Of a stretch of DNA of 10,042 bases, positions 1-7,181 are shown one piece after another. Location: positions 1-10,042 of the forward strand of contig JAPUJU010000170.1 of NCBI GenBank assembly GCA_027296025.1. Direction: 5' to 3'. The notes under the pieces are model-generated. The model ran no database searches and had not been told where the DNA came from. It worked only from the letters and a program-made list of their open reading frames with translations. The position numbers and the translations under genes are program-made. The DNA is from a bacterium (lineage in GTDB: Bacteria > Krumholzibacteriota > Krumholzibacteriia > WVZY01). Numbering within the stretch: position 1 is the stretch's first letter; every line of letters starts with the position of its first letter.

Positions 1-545
1 GCGCGTACATGGCGATGGAGGACTACGAGCAGGCTTGGGCCGTGTTCAGGTACGGGCTCGGTTACGGGGCCGATCCGCGGTTCAACGAATATCTGAAGCT
101 TGCGCGGGAGCATTACACGGGTGAAGAACACGTTATTCGTCGGGTGCCGGTGATCACCCGCGGCCAGCTGGCAAGCCTCATCGTGAGTACGCTGGAGCTG
201 GATGATTCTGCCGGGGCGTCGGATATTGCACCGGATGTCGAATCGCACTGGTGCAAACCGTTCGTCTCCACAGTTCAGGTCGCGGGGATTATGGATACGC
301 TTCCGGATGGGAACTTTCATCCCGACGCGCCGGTGACATGGTCCGCTTTTTACTCGGTCGTTCACCGCGCTGCGCTTGCGAAGGACGTATCGGAAGATCT
401 CTGGATCGAAATGTTTCCCGGCGGGCTCGAGGCAATTGTGAGAGGAAAGATGGTGGAGCGCGAAGACGGAACGAACCAGGCAATGGTCAGCGGGTCCGAA
501 GCCGCTGAAGTGCTTGAGCAGTTGTCAGCGGGAGCAGGATCTTAG
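1..545 (+). CDS. TPR/S-layer-homology (SLH) domain protein, C-terminal fragment
   Basis: The frame is open at the left edge (in-frame codons GCG TAC precede the first ATG at 9), so this is the 3' end of a longer gene and the ATG at 9 is probably internal. The first ~35 visible residues (AYMAMEDYEQAWAVFRYGLG and on to LKLAREHY) look like a terminal TPR helix pair. VITRGQLASLIV then resembles the second half of an SLH module. A more complete SLH module follows at about nt 219-375: SDI..DVESHW, GIMDTLPDGNFHPDAPVT and a closing helix. SLH modules usually anchor proteins to cell-wall polymers or the outer envelope, and TPRs mediate protein contacts, so an envelope role is inferred. The last ~55 residues show no recognisable motif. 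The stop is 30 nt before der, so it may share a transcript with that cluster. Family-level call only; the true start and any signal peptide lie outside the window. Confidence 0.7.
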   Translation, partial: AYMAMEDYEQAWAVFRYGLGYGADPRFNEYLKLAREHYTGEEHVIRRVPVITRGQLASLIVSTLELDDSAGASDIAPDVESHWCKPFVSTVQVAGIMDTLPDGNFHPDAPVTWSAFYSVVHRAALAKDVSEDLWIEMFPGGLEAIVRGKMVEREDGTNQAMVSGSEAAEVLEQLSAGAGS

Positions 546-575
546 AAATGATTCCACGGGAGGAACCGGAGGGTC

Positions 576-1910
576 ATGAAAGGCAATCCACGAGTTACGA
601 TCGTGGGCCGGCCGAACGTCGGCAAATCCACATTGTTCAACCGGATCACAAAGCGACGCAAAGCGATCGTTCACTCGGATCCCGGCGTGACGCGCGACGT
701 CCAGCGGCTGGACGCCGAATGGAGTGGTGTATCCTTCGATCTTATAGATACCGGAGGGCTTTTTTCGGGAATCAAGGATGAATTGATCGAGGCTATTGAG
801 GAGCGGGCACTTTCGGAGGCACTACAGGCGGACGCGATGATCTTCGTTACCGACGGCCTGGCCGGACTGACGCCGACCGATATCGATGTCGCGAATCAGA
901 TTCGTCAATACGATGTTCCCGCGTTTCTCGCGGTGAACAAAATAGAGAAGCGTGAGACGATGCACGCAGATGCGGAGTTCTACAAGTTGGGATTTGATCG
1001 CGCCTATCCGATCAGTGCGTTGAACGGGCAGGGAGTCGGTGATCTGCTCGACGCGGTGACGGGTGTGCTTCCGAGAGGGACGGCTGTGGATCACGGCGAC
1101 GAAATGCGCCTTGCCGTGATCGGTCGGCCCAACGTGGGAAAGTCCAGTCTCATCAACGCGCTCTTCGGGGGTGACGCGAATATCGTCGATGAGCGGCCGG
1201 GTACAACGCGCGACAGTTTCGATGTCACAATTCGATGGCACGGCCGGACGATCGTCCTGATCGATACGGCGGGTATCCGGAAGAAATCGAAGACAAAAGA
1301 TGGTCTCGAAGCGATTACGGCACTCAAGAGCATCGAGGCCATCAATCGCGCTGATGTGGTTCTTCTTGTTCTCGATGCCGACCGGAAAACCTCCAGGCAG
1401 GACGTCAAAGTAACGAGCTACGCGCACAAAGCAGGCAAGGGTATCGTGATCGTCGTCAACAAGTGGGACCTCATCGCGGATAAGAGCAACGCGACCGTTC
1501 CCGAGTTCGAAGAGCAAGTCCGAAGGGAGCTTTCGTTCGTGAAGTACGCGCCGATCCTTTTCGTGTCTGCGAAGACGCACCAGCGGGTAAGCAAGGTGGC
1601 TCCGCTGGCGTGGCGGATCCGGGAGGCGCGCGAAAAACGTGTTCCGACCAGTGAAGTAAACAAGTTCTTCGAAGGGGTTGTAGCGAGACAGCCCCCGCCG
1701 GTCTACGGCAGTGGAAACGGGAAGATCTACTACGTGACGCAGGTGGATACGGCGCCCCCGACGTTCGCGTTTTTCGTCAACAAGCGAGCGTTCTTCTCGC
1801 GGTCGTATCTGAGGTTCTTGAACAACAGACTGCGGGATCAGTACGGGTACGAGGGTACCGTGATTCGGATCAAGCTGGTGGAAAAGGAGCACAAGGACAT
1901 GGATCAATGA
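576..1910 (+). CDS. der: Ribosome biogenesis GTPase Der (EngA), tandem G domains
   Basis: 444 aa, normal length for Der, the double-GTPase that binds and matures the 50S ribosomal subunit. G domain 1: P-loop GRPNVGKST (11-19), DPGVTRD switch I (35-41), DTGG (58-61) and G4 NKIE (121-124). G domain 2: GRPNVGKSS (183-191), RPGTTRD (207-213), DTAG (230-233) and NKWD (295-298). The last ~90 residues form the KH-like C-terminal domain, with the family-typical VYGSGNGKIYYVTQ and FFVNKRAFFSRSYLRFLNN blocks. The start at 576 is supported by GGGAGGA at 558-564 (11 nt upstream); a second purine block, GGAGGG, ends 2 nt from the ATG. The one oddity is Glu instead of the usual Asp in the first G4 motif; G domain 2 is canonical. 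The stop overlaps the plsY start (ATGA), indicating translational coupling. Identification is secure. Confidence 0.97.
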   Translation: MKGNPRVTIVGRPNVGKSTLFNRITKRRKAIVHSDPGVTRDVQRLDAEWSGVSFDLIDTGGLFSGIKDELIEAIEERALSEALQADAMIFVTDGLAGLTPTDIDVANQIRQYDVPAFLAVNKIEKRETMHADAEFYKLGFDRAYPISALNGQGVGDLLDAVTGVLPRGTAVDHGDEMRLAVIGRPNVGKSSLINALFGGDANIVDERPGTTRDSFDVTIRWHGRTIVLIDTAGIRKKSKTKDGLEAITALKSIEAINRADVVLLVLDADRKTSRQDVKVTSYAHKAGKGIVIVVNKWDLIADKSNATVPEFEEQVRRELSFVKYAPILFVSAKTHQRVSKVAPLAWRIREAREKRVPTSEVNKFFEGVVARQPPPVYGSGNGKIYYVTQVDTAPPTFAFFVNKRAFFSRSYLRFLNNRLRDQYGYEGTVIRIKLVEKEHKDMDQ

Positions 1911-2536
1911 TCGGTGTTCTAATCGCTGCCGGTGTGGGTTACCTGTCGGGGGCGGTGCCGTTCAGCTACCTCGCCGGCCGGTTGATAGGGGGCATCGACC
2001 TCCGGGAGAGCGGGAGTGGCAACCTCGGTGCATCGAATACGTTTCGAATGCTTGGGGCCCGAGTGGCGCTCGTGGTGCTTTTTCTCGACATTGCAAAAGG
2101 ATTCGCTCCCACGTTTCTCTCTCCCACATACGCGGGTGGTCACGGCGCTGGAACGCACTGGCTGATGCTCGCAGCGGCGTTCGGCGCGATTTTCGGTCAC
2201 ATGTTTTCCGTGTTCGTGAAATTCAAAGGTGGCAAGGGGATTGCAACGTCGGCGGGCGCTTTTATGGCGTTAGCGCCGTGGGGGTTTCTGGGCGCGTTTA
2301 CCGTTTTTGCCGTCGCGTTCGGGATCACGCGGGTGGTATCGGTTGGAAGCATTCTGGGGGTTACTGCCTTGCCGGTCTGTGTTTTTGCGGCGAACCGGAT
2401 CGGCCTCGCAAACTACGATCCCTCCATTTTGGGCGTGTCGATCCTGCTTGCGGTGATTATCATTGTGAAACACATCAGTAATATCAAGCGGCTGCTTGCG
2501 GGGTCCGAACCCCGGCTCCACAGGAACAAATCGTGA
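1907..2536 (+). CDS. plsY: Acyl-phosphate:glycerol-3-phosphate acyltransferase PlsY
   Basis: 209 aa polytopic inner-membrane enzyme that transfers an acyl group from acyl-phosphate to the sn-1 position of glycerol-3-phosphate, giving lysophosphatidate, the first committed step of phospholipid synthesis in most bacteria. All three PlsY motifs are visible: SGNLGASN (37-44), the glycine-rich block KFKGGKGIATSAG (from about 105) and the C-terminal HISNIKRLLAGSEPRL. Hydrophobic segments lie at about 2-25, 50-70, 84-104, 115-150 and 175-190, matching the usual five-TM layout. The start ATG overlaps the der stop by four bases and has AAGGA at 1893-1897, 9 nt upstream. The family partner PlsX, which makes acyl-phosphate, is not in this window. 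GpsA, immediately downstream, supplies the glycerol-3-phosphate substrate. Confidence 0.96.
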   Translation: MIGVLIAAGVGYLSGAVPFSYLAGRLIGGIDLRESGSGNLGASNTFRMLGARVALVVLFLDIAKGFAPTFLSPTYAGGHGAGTHWLMLAAAFGAIFGHMFSVFVKFKGGKGIATSAGAFMALAPWGFLGAFTVFAVAFGITRVVSVGSILGVTALPVCVFAANRIGLANYDPSILGVSILLAVIIIVKHISNIKRLLAGSEPRLHRNKS

Positions 2537-3588
2537 GCATGACGAAACCGATGAACATAACCGTTTTGGGCGCAGGAAGTTGGGGCACGACGTTAGCCGT
2601 CCTCTTGAATGAGAACGGACACCGTGTCGTGCTATGGGAGTTCTTTCGCGAAATGGCCGAGGCCATTGAGCGGGATCGCGAGAACAAAAAGTTCTTGCCC
2701 GGCATCGAGGTGCCGGAATCCATTTCCATCGAACACGATCTTGCCTCAGCGCTCGAGAGTCCGGACCTGATTCTCGTAGTCGTTCCGAGTCACGCGGTCC
2801 GGACGGTAGCGAGGGCCGTCGCGGAATGCGACGCGGTTCACGACCAGACAATCGTAGTCAATGCCGCTAAAGGGCTCGAAGAGGGAACCCTGAAGCGGAT
2901 GAGTGAAGTTCTTGCCGAGGAACTTCCCGTGTCGGCCGACAATCTGTTTACGTTGTCGGGGCCGAGCCACGCGGAAGAAGTCAGTCTCAAGATGCCGACG
3001 TCCGTGGTTATTGCGGGCCGGAGCGGTCCAGCGATTCAAACCGCTCAAGAGGCGTTCATGCGACCCTACTTCCGTGTTTACACGAACAGCGACATTATCG
3101 GTGTCGAGATCGGTGTGGCGTTGAAGAACATCATCGCAATTGCAGCGGGGATCTGTGATGGGCTCGGATATGGAGATAACACGAAGGCCGCGCTTCTGAC
3201 GCGAGGCCTCGTGGAACTTGTACGGCTTGGCGACGCCATGGGTGCTCGCCGGGAAACCTTTTCCGGCCTCGCCGGCACGGGGGACCTGATTGCAACGTGC
3301 CTCAGCCGGCATTCCAGAAACCGTCACGTGGGGGAGCGAATCGGAAAAGGGGAGACGCTCGACCAGGTGCTCGGAAACATGGTGATGGTTGCCGAGGGCG
3401 TTCGTACCACACGAGCGGCGGTTGATCTCGCCGCGAGGGAGGGTATCGAATTACCGATCATTGAGAGTGTGTACGGGGTTCTCTACGCGGGAAAAGATCC
3501 GAGAGAGGCGATCAATCGCCTCATGAGTCGTCCACCACAGGAGGAGATGAGTTCGAAATCGTGTGAACCGAAAGGGGGCGGTGCATGA
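2533..3588 (+). CDS. gpsA: Glycerol-3-phosphate dehydrogenase [NAD(P)+] GpsA
   Basis: 351 aa cytosolic enzyme that reduces dihydroxyacetone phosphate to sn-glycerol-3-phosphate for phospholipid synthesis. The N-terminal Rossmann fold carries GAGSWGTTLA (13-22). NAAKGLEEGT contains Lys113, and the SGPSHAEEV block follows. The catalytic Lys198 lies in GVALKNIIAIAAG, and GLAGTGDLIATC (245-256) is the family C-terminal signature. The chosen start is GTG 2533, which overlaps the plsY stop as GTGA and has CAGGAA 6 nt upstream; ATG 2539 or ATG 2551 (directly before the Rossmann strand NITVLGAG) are alternatives that would trim only 2-6 residues. The C-terminal tail after about residue 330 (Glu/Ser/Lys-rich, ending KGGGA) is a short non-conserved extension. 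It also encodes the ribosome binding region of the next gene. Confidence 0.96.
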   Translation: MSMTKPMNITVLGAGSWGTTLAVLLNENGHRVVLWEFFREMAEAIERDRENKKFLPGIEVPESISIEHDLASALESPDLILVVVPSHAVRTVARAVAECDAVHDQTIVVNAAKGLEEGTLKRMSEVLAEELPVSADNLFTLSGPSHAEEVSLKMPTSVVIAGRSGPAIQTAQEAFMRPYFRVYTNSDIIGVEIGVALKNIIAIAAGICDGLGYGDNTKAALLTRGLVELVRLGDAMGARRETFSGLAGTGDLIATCLSRHSRNRHVGERIGKGETLDQVLGNMVMVAEGVRTTRAAVDLAAREGIELPIIESVYGVLYAGKDPREAINRLMSRPPQEEMSSKSCEPKGGGA

Positions 3589-3983
3589 GATACAAGACCG
3601 GTGCTGCGAAAATGTATTACTCCATCAGCGAGGTCAGCGGTATGACCGGAGTGAAGGCGCATGTCCTGCGATACTGGGAGACAGAGTTCCCGAGTCTGCG
3701 GCCGAAGAAGAACAGGGCCGGCAACCGGAATTATCGTCCGAAGGATATCAAGGCGATCCTCGTTATCCGGGACCTGCTCTACCGGGAGAAATTCACGATC
3801 AACGGTGCTCGAAAGAAACTCCAGGAGCACTACGGGAACCCGGATCCGCTGATCAACCAGTTGCAGATCCCGTTCACGGATCCGCACGCACGGCAAGTGT
3901 TGCAGTCGATAAAAAACGATTTGCTTGAGCTCCGCGAGATGATGACGAGCGACTCGGACAGCGAGAAAACTGATTCCGCTTGA
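3585..3983 (+). CDS. Small MerR-family DNA-binding transcriptional regulator
   Basis: 132 aa. Residues 11-40 (YYSISEVSGMTGVKAHVLRYWE...FPSL) form a MerR-type helix-turn-helix with the characteristic LRYWE. NRAGNRNYRPKDI (43-55) is the wing, followed by the helix of the HTH_17/MerR fold (about 56-83, LVIRDLLYREKFTINGARKKL). Residues ~104-122 (LQSIKNDLLELREMM) look like a short dimerising coiled coil. The tail is Ser/Asp-rich. There are no cysteines and no ligand-binding domain, so metal sensing of the classical MerR type is unlikely. The ATG overlaps the gpsA stop (ATGA), with the purine block AAAGGGGG at 3571-3578. Being translationally coupled to gpsA, it may regulate this cluster or lipid genes; that is inference from position only. 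Fold assignment is firm, target unknown. Confidence 0.9.
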   Translation: MRYKTGAAKMYYSISEVSGMTGVKAHVLRYWETEFPSLRPKKNRAGNRNYRPKDIKAILVIRDLLYREKFTINGARKKLQEHYGNPDPLINQLQIPFTDPHARQVLQSIKNDLLELREMMTSDSDSEKTDSA

Positions 3984-4020
3984 AGGACGCGTGGGCGGTT
4001 GTTAGTGTGATAACACAGGT

Positions 4021-4098
<78 letters not shown>

Positions 4099-4200
4099 GT
4101 TATTTTCCGTGACGATGTCGGGTCGACAGGGCGCGTGGTCGTGCACGACGGTCGGCACGGCTCCCATCTCGAGTATCACCGCAAAAAGCACAGGGGTAAC

Positions 4201-4896
4201 GTGTCCCGGAGTTACGAAGAGGTGCTCTCGAAAACCGCGGTCATCATACCGGCGTACAACGCAGCCGCGCATCTTGCAGACGTGATCGACGATACGGCCC
4301 GCATCATCCCGGTCGAACGCATTATCGTCATCGACGACGGGTCCTCGGATAATACGCACGCAATCGCGCAGCACAAAGCCGTGGTGCTGGAACAGCACAA
4401 ACCCAACCGCGGCAAGGGCGCCGCTTTGCGGACCGGTTTCGCGAAGGCGATCCAGATGGGCATGGGCTACGTTATCACGCTCGACGCCGACGGCCAGCAC
4501 GATCCCACTGAGATACCAAAATTTATTGAGCACACGGCGAAGACTGGAGCCGATGTGATCGTCGGCAATCGCATGTCAGACCGCGGCGAGATGCCTTTCA
4601 TTCGTGTGTTCGCCAACAGCGCCACATCCGTGTTTGTTTCGCTACGTTCCGGTACTCGGATTCCGGATTCGCAAAACGGCTATCGCCTCTTCAAGATGGA
4701 GGTGCTTGAAGGCATCAAGCTGGAGACGACGCGCTACGATACCGAATCGGAAATACTCATCAAGGCAGCGCGAAAGGGTGCGCGGGTCGACTCTGTTCCC
4801 GTCAAGACGATTTATGGTGAAGAAACAAGCAGCGTGCATCCGTTCGTCGATACGATGCGGTTCTTACGGATGGTCGGCCGCAGCATGTTCTGGTAG
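4201..4896 (+). CDS. Family 2 glycosyltransferase (GT-A fold, polyprenol-phosphate sugar transferase-like)
   Basis: 231 aa from the preferred GTG at 4201 (AGGGG at 4192-4196, 4 nt upstream). The frame is open further up and a GTG at 4135 would add 22 residues, but that extension lacks homology-like features and sits just behind the tRNA. GT2 motifs: VIIPAYN (14-20), VIDDGSSDNT (43-52), NRGKGAALRTGF (69-80), the metal/nucleotide-sugar site LDADGQHDP (94-102), GNRM, DSQNGYRLF and YDTESEILIKAA. The DADG-QHDP and NGYRLF patterns are those of dolichyl/undecaprenyl-phosphate mannose or glucose synthase-like enzymes. No transmembrane segment is visible, so it is probably a peripheral enzyme at the inner membrane face. 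Donor sugar and acceptor cannot be read from the sequence. It lies 102 nt after tRNA-Pro and 50 nt before surE, perhaps as first gene of the surE-pcm operon. Confidence 0.88.
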   Translation: MSRSYEEVLSKTAVIIPAYNAAAHLADVIDDTARIIPVERIIVIDDGSSDNTHAIAQHKAVVLEQHKPNRGKGAALRTGFAKAIQMGMGYVITLDADGQHDPTEIPKFIEHTAKTGADVIVGNRMSDRGEMPFIRVFANSATSVFVSLRSGTRIPDSQNGYRLFKMEVLEGIKLETTRYDTESEILIKAARKGARVDSVPVKTIYGEETSSVHPFVDTMRFLRMVGRSMFW

Positions 4897-4946
4897 TATG
4901 CCAGGTCTAAGTCGGAGCGTACGGATTCGCATCATCAGGAGAACAG

Positions 4947-5699
4947 ATGTCCAGGGTGATCCTTCTTTCCAACGACGATGGGTACGACGCGCGGGGAATC
5001 AAACTTCTGCTCGAGGCGCTCGATGGTCTCGGTGAACTGTTTGTCGCCGCGCCCGACGGCGAACAGAGCGCGAGCAGTCACTCGCTTACCCTTCGTAGGA
5101 GAATCGTCACGAACGAAGTGAAGCCCGGTCATTTCGAGATCACAGGGACTCCGACCGACAGTGTGTTGCTTGCCGTGACCGCGCTCATGGACCGCAAGCC
5201 CGATCTCCTGGTCTCAGGAATCAATCATGGCCCGAACATGGGAGAGGATGTTACCTACAGTGGTACTGTCGCAGCCGCCATCGAAGGGACGATTCTCGGC
5301 ATCCCGTCGCTTGCCATTTCGTGCGTCCAGCGAACTCTCGAGAACGAAGAAGAGATCGTATCGATCGTGCGCACGGTAGTCAAGTCGGCGATCGGACTCG
5401 GCGTGCCCGACGGGAGCCTCCTGAACGTCAACGTTCCGAACCCTGCGATTGCGCCGATCAAAGGGGTCCGGATCACGAAGCTCGGCACCCGGCATTATGA
5501 AAATCTCCTGACAAAAGATGTCGACGAATCCGGCAAAGTCGCGTATACGGTTGGGGGCGAGGATCCCACGTGGAAAGACGAACCCGGCACGGACATCGCG
5601 GCGGTTCGGAACGGGTATGTATCGATTACGCCGCTTCACCTGGATATGACCGACTACAAGGCTGTTGTCGAAATGGAACAATGGAGGTTCCAGCTGTGA
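4947..5699 (+). CDS. surE: 5'/3'-nucleotidase SurE
   Basis: 250 aa, the normal SurE length. SurE is a metal-dependent phosphatase that removes phosphate from nucleoside 5'- and 3'-monophosphates and is linked to survival in stationary phase. The N terminus has the LLSNDDG signature with metal ligands Asp10 and Asp11. APDGEQSASSH supplies the active-site serine (Ser41), and VSGINHGPNMGEDVTYSGTV carries the metal-binding Asn93 and the conserved glycine-rich loop. The family usually has Arg in APDREQS, whereas here it is Gly38. Start ATG 4947 is set by AGGAGA at 4937-4942. The stop overlaps the GTG start of pcm (GTGA), giving the classic surE-pcm coupling. Confidence 0.96.
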   Translation: MSRVILLSNDDGYDARGIKLLLEALDGLGELFVAAPDGEQSASSHSLTLRRRIVTNEVKPGHFEITGTPTDSVLLAVTALMDRKPDLLVSGINHGPNMGEDVTYSGTVAAAIEGTILGIPSLAISCVQRTLENEEEIVSIVRTVVKSAIGLGVPDGSLLNVNVPNPAIAPIKGVRITKLGTRHYENLLTKDVDESGKVAYTVGGEDPTWKDEPGTDIAAVRNGYVSITPLHLDMTDYKAVVEMEQWRFQL

Positions 5700-6382
5700 C
5701 GTTGCACGATTACCACATCGCGCGCGAGCGCATGGTGCGCGAGCAGCTCGAGGCAAACGGAATCAGAAGCGAGCGGGTACTCACGGCAATGCGAACGGTT
5801 CCTCGCCACCGGTTTCTGGGGGGCGACGCCGGTTCCGAAGCATACAGCCGGCACGCGTTTCCCATCGGATTTTCCCAGACCATGACGCAGCCGTATATGG
5901 TCGCGTATCTCACCGAGCACCTTCTCCTGGAGGGTCACGAAACGGTCCTCGAAGTCGGAACCGGTTCGGGCTACCAGGCGGCGGTGATATCGTCACTCGT
6001 CCCCCGGGTCTACTCGATCGAGCGCATTCGTGAGCTGGCCGAAAGGGCGCGCGGAGTGCTCGATGCGCTGGGTCACGTCAACGTGCGGATCAAAGTAGAC
6101 GACGGGGCACTGGGTTGGCCCGAGGAAGGTCCGTTCGACCGGATTCTACTCACGGCCGCCGCGACGGAAATCCCTGAGTCACTGCTCCACCAGTTGTGTG
6201 AAGGTGGCTTCCTGCTGGGGCCGGTTTCCCGAAATGAGAACGAGCAGGAAATCATCAAACTCGTCCGGCAGGGTACGAAGTATTCTTTCGAGCGACTGAA
6301 AGACTGCGCGTTTGTCCCGCTCATCCGCGACGGGCGCGGGCACGATACGTCCGTCATTTCTGATTTGGCCGACCTCTGTTAG
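5696..6382 (+). CDS. pcm: Protein-L-isoaspartate O-methyltransferase
   Basis: 228 aa, cytosolic. It methylates L-isoaspartyl residues in aged proteins with S-adenosylmethionine, starting their repair. Conserved features: RERMVREQLEANGI near the N terminus, VPRHRF, the block FSQTMTQPYMVAYLTEHL, SAM motif I VLEVGTGSGYQ (84-94), VYSIERIREL (motif II region) and GPFDRILLTAAA. The GTG start at 5696 overlaps the surE stop and has a perfect GGAGG at 5683-5687, 8 nt upstream, so it is preferred over the longer in-frame reading from 5570, which would run inside surE. Oddity: the family usually has QTIS in the catalytic block, but here Thr64 stands where Ser is typical (QTMT). The order surE-pcm is widely conserved. 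Confidence 0.95.
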   Translation: MTLHDYHIARERMVREQLEANGIRSERVLTAMRTVPRHRFLGGDAGSEAYSRHAFPIGFSQTMTQPYMVAYLTEHLLLEGHETVLEVGTGSGYQAAVISSLVPRVYSIERIRELAERARGVLDALGHVNVRIKVDDGALGWPEEGPFDRILLTAAATEIPESLLHQLCEGGFLLGPVSRNENEQEIIKLVRQGTKYSFERLKDCAFVPLIRDGRGHDTSVISDLADLC

Positions 6383-6388
6383 TACTCA

Positions 6389-6892
6389 ATGCGGCAAAAA
6401 CTTATCGAACTCCTGTCGAATTCCTCGCATGAGGTCGTCACCATCATCCTGGCGATGGCGCCGGTCTCCGAATTACGCGGTGCGATTCCGTACGCGATCG
6501 TCGTCGGGAACATTCCGTGGCAACAAGCCTACGTGATGGCCGTCATCGCCAACTTCATTCCGGTGATCCCAATCCTCTTTCTGATCGGTCCCGTTTCGGA
6601 GTACATGCGCCGGTGGCAGACCTTCGATCGGTTCTTCAACTGGCTCTTTACACGAACGCGACGAAAAGGAAAGATGATCGAGCGGTTCGAGGTTCTCGGC
6701 CTGATCCTTTTCGTTGCTATCCCGCTTCCAATCACCGGCGCGTGGACCGGTTCGCTGGCCGCCTTTCTTTTCGGCGTGCGTCGGCGGATCGCCCTTCCGG
6801 CGATTTTCCTGGGTATCTGCATTGCGGGCGTGATCGTCACGCTGGCCGCCACAGGGTTGATCGCATTCTGGGGGATCACGACCTCGTACTAA
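6389..6892 (+). CDS. Small multi-drug export family membrane protein (PF06695-like)
   Basis: 167 aa, very hydrophobic. The family fingerprint is visible: APVSELRGAIPYAI near residue 23 and LFVAIPLPITGAWTGSLAAFLFG near residue 108. Membrane segments are likely at about 15-40, 46-68, 104-130 and 138-162, separated by a basic cytoplasmic stretch (FTRTRRKGKMIERF). The name comes from the family title; direct evidence for drug export is thin in general, and nothing here identifies a substrate. It begins 6 nt after the pcm stop with no recognisable Shine-Dalgarno sequence, so translation probably depends on coupling to pcm. It occupies the place where nlpD stands in proteobacterial surE-pcm-nlpD-rpoS loci. 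A terminator follows at 6973-6998. Confidence 0.85.
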   Translation: MRQKLIELLSNSSHEVVTIILAMAPVSELRGAIPYAIVVGNIPWQQAYVMAVIANFIPVIPILFLIGPVSEYMRRWQTFDRFFNWLFTRTRRKGKMIERFEVLGLILFVAIPLPITGAWTGSLAAFLFGVRRRIALPAIFLGICIAGVIVTLAATGLIAFWGITTSY

Positions 6893-6972
6893 CGTGGATT
6901 CGGCCAAAAACCCTTGAGGGCAGGGAAGATACGGGTTGATTCCCCAGAGCGAAATGCGTATGCTTTTCACTG

Positions 6973-6998
6973 CCGCCGGTAAAGGGCGGACGTTTTTT
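6973..6998 (+). terminator. Probable intrinsic terminator after the pcm/membrane-protein operon
   Basis: Stem CCGCC (6973-6977) pairs with GGCGG (6985-6989) across a 7-nt loop, GGTAAAG. A short ACG spacer then leads to six consecutive T residues (6993-6998). The stem is only 5 bp but fully G+C. Its position, 80 nt after the last stop and 40 nt before the second tRNA, fits the end of the glycosyltransferase-surE-pcm-membrane protein unit. Confidence 0.65.
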
Positions 6999-7037
6999 GT
7001 GAGGGACAACGGCCTTGTTGCTGGCGGTTGTTCGGTT

Positions 7038-7115
<78 letters not shown>

Positions 7116-7145
7116 CTTTTTCTATAAACTGCCCCGCGACGGATC

Positions 7146-7162
7146 GGCCGTAACTTGCGGCC
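7146..7162 (+). promoter_or_regulatory. Inverted repeat in the leader of the sigma factor gene
   Basis: GGCCG (7146-7150) and CGGCC (7158-7162) form a perfect 5-bp G+C stem around the 7-nt loop TAACTTG, ending 19 nt before the preferred ATG at 7182. There is no T tract after it, so it is not a terminator. A TATAAA box at 7123-7128 could be a -10 element for transcription starting upstream of this hairpin, but no matching -35 is visible. It might be a translational or protein-binding element; it could also be chance. Confidence 0.25.
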
Positions 7163-7181
7163 AGGCGCAACGCGGCACCCC

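Noticed and set aside
822..1907. Long 361-codon antisense reading frame opposite der
   Set aside because: It is fully antisense to an unmistakable der, with no family motif and an Arg/His-rich composition typical of a codon-bias shadow.
4000..4016. Inverted repeat TGTTA/TAACA with the overlapping GTGT/ACAC before tRNA-Pro(GGG)
   Set aside because: Stems of only 4-5 bp, no T tract, two mutually exclusive pairings; not convincing as terminator or operator.
5570..5695. N-terminal extension of pcm inside surE
   Set aside because: GTG 5696 has a perfect GGAGG at 8 nt and forms the usual GTGA overlap with surE; the extension is out-of-frame surE sequence.
6936..6964. Possible promoter TTGATT-17-TATGCT before tRNA-Pro(CGG)
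   Set aside because: Only 4 of 6 matches in each box, and it would fire straight into the terminator at 6973-6998.
7155..7181. Upstream TTG start adding 9 residues to the sigma factor
   Set aside because: The TTG lies in the loop of an inverted repeat, with no Shine-Dalgarno, and the added residues are not conserved-looking; ATG 7182 is simpler, though not proven.
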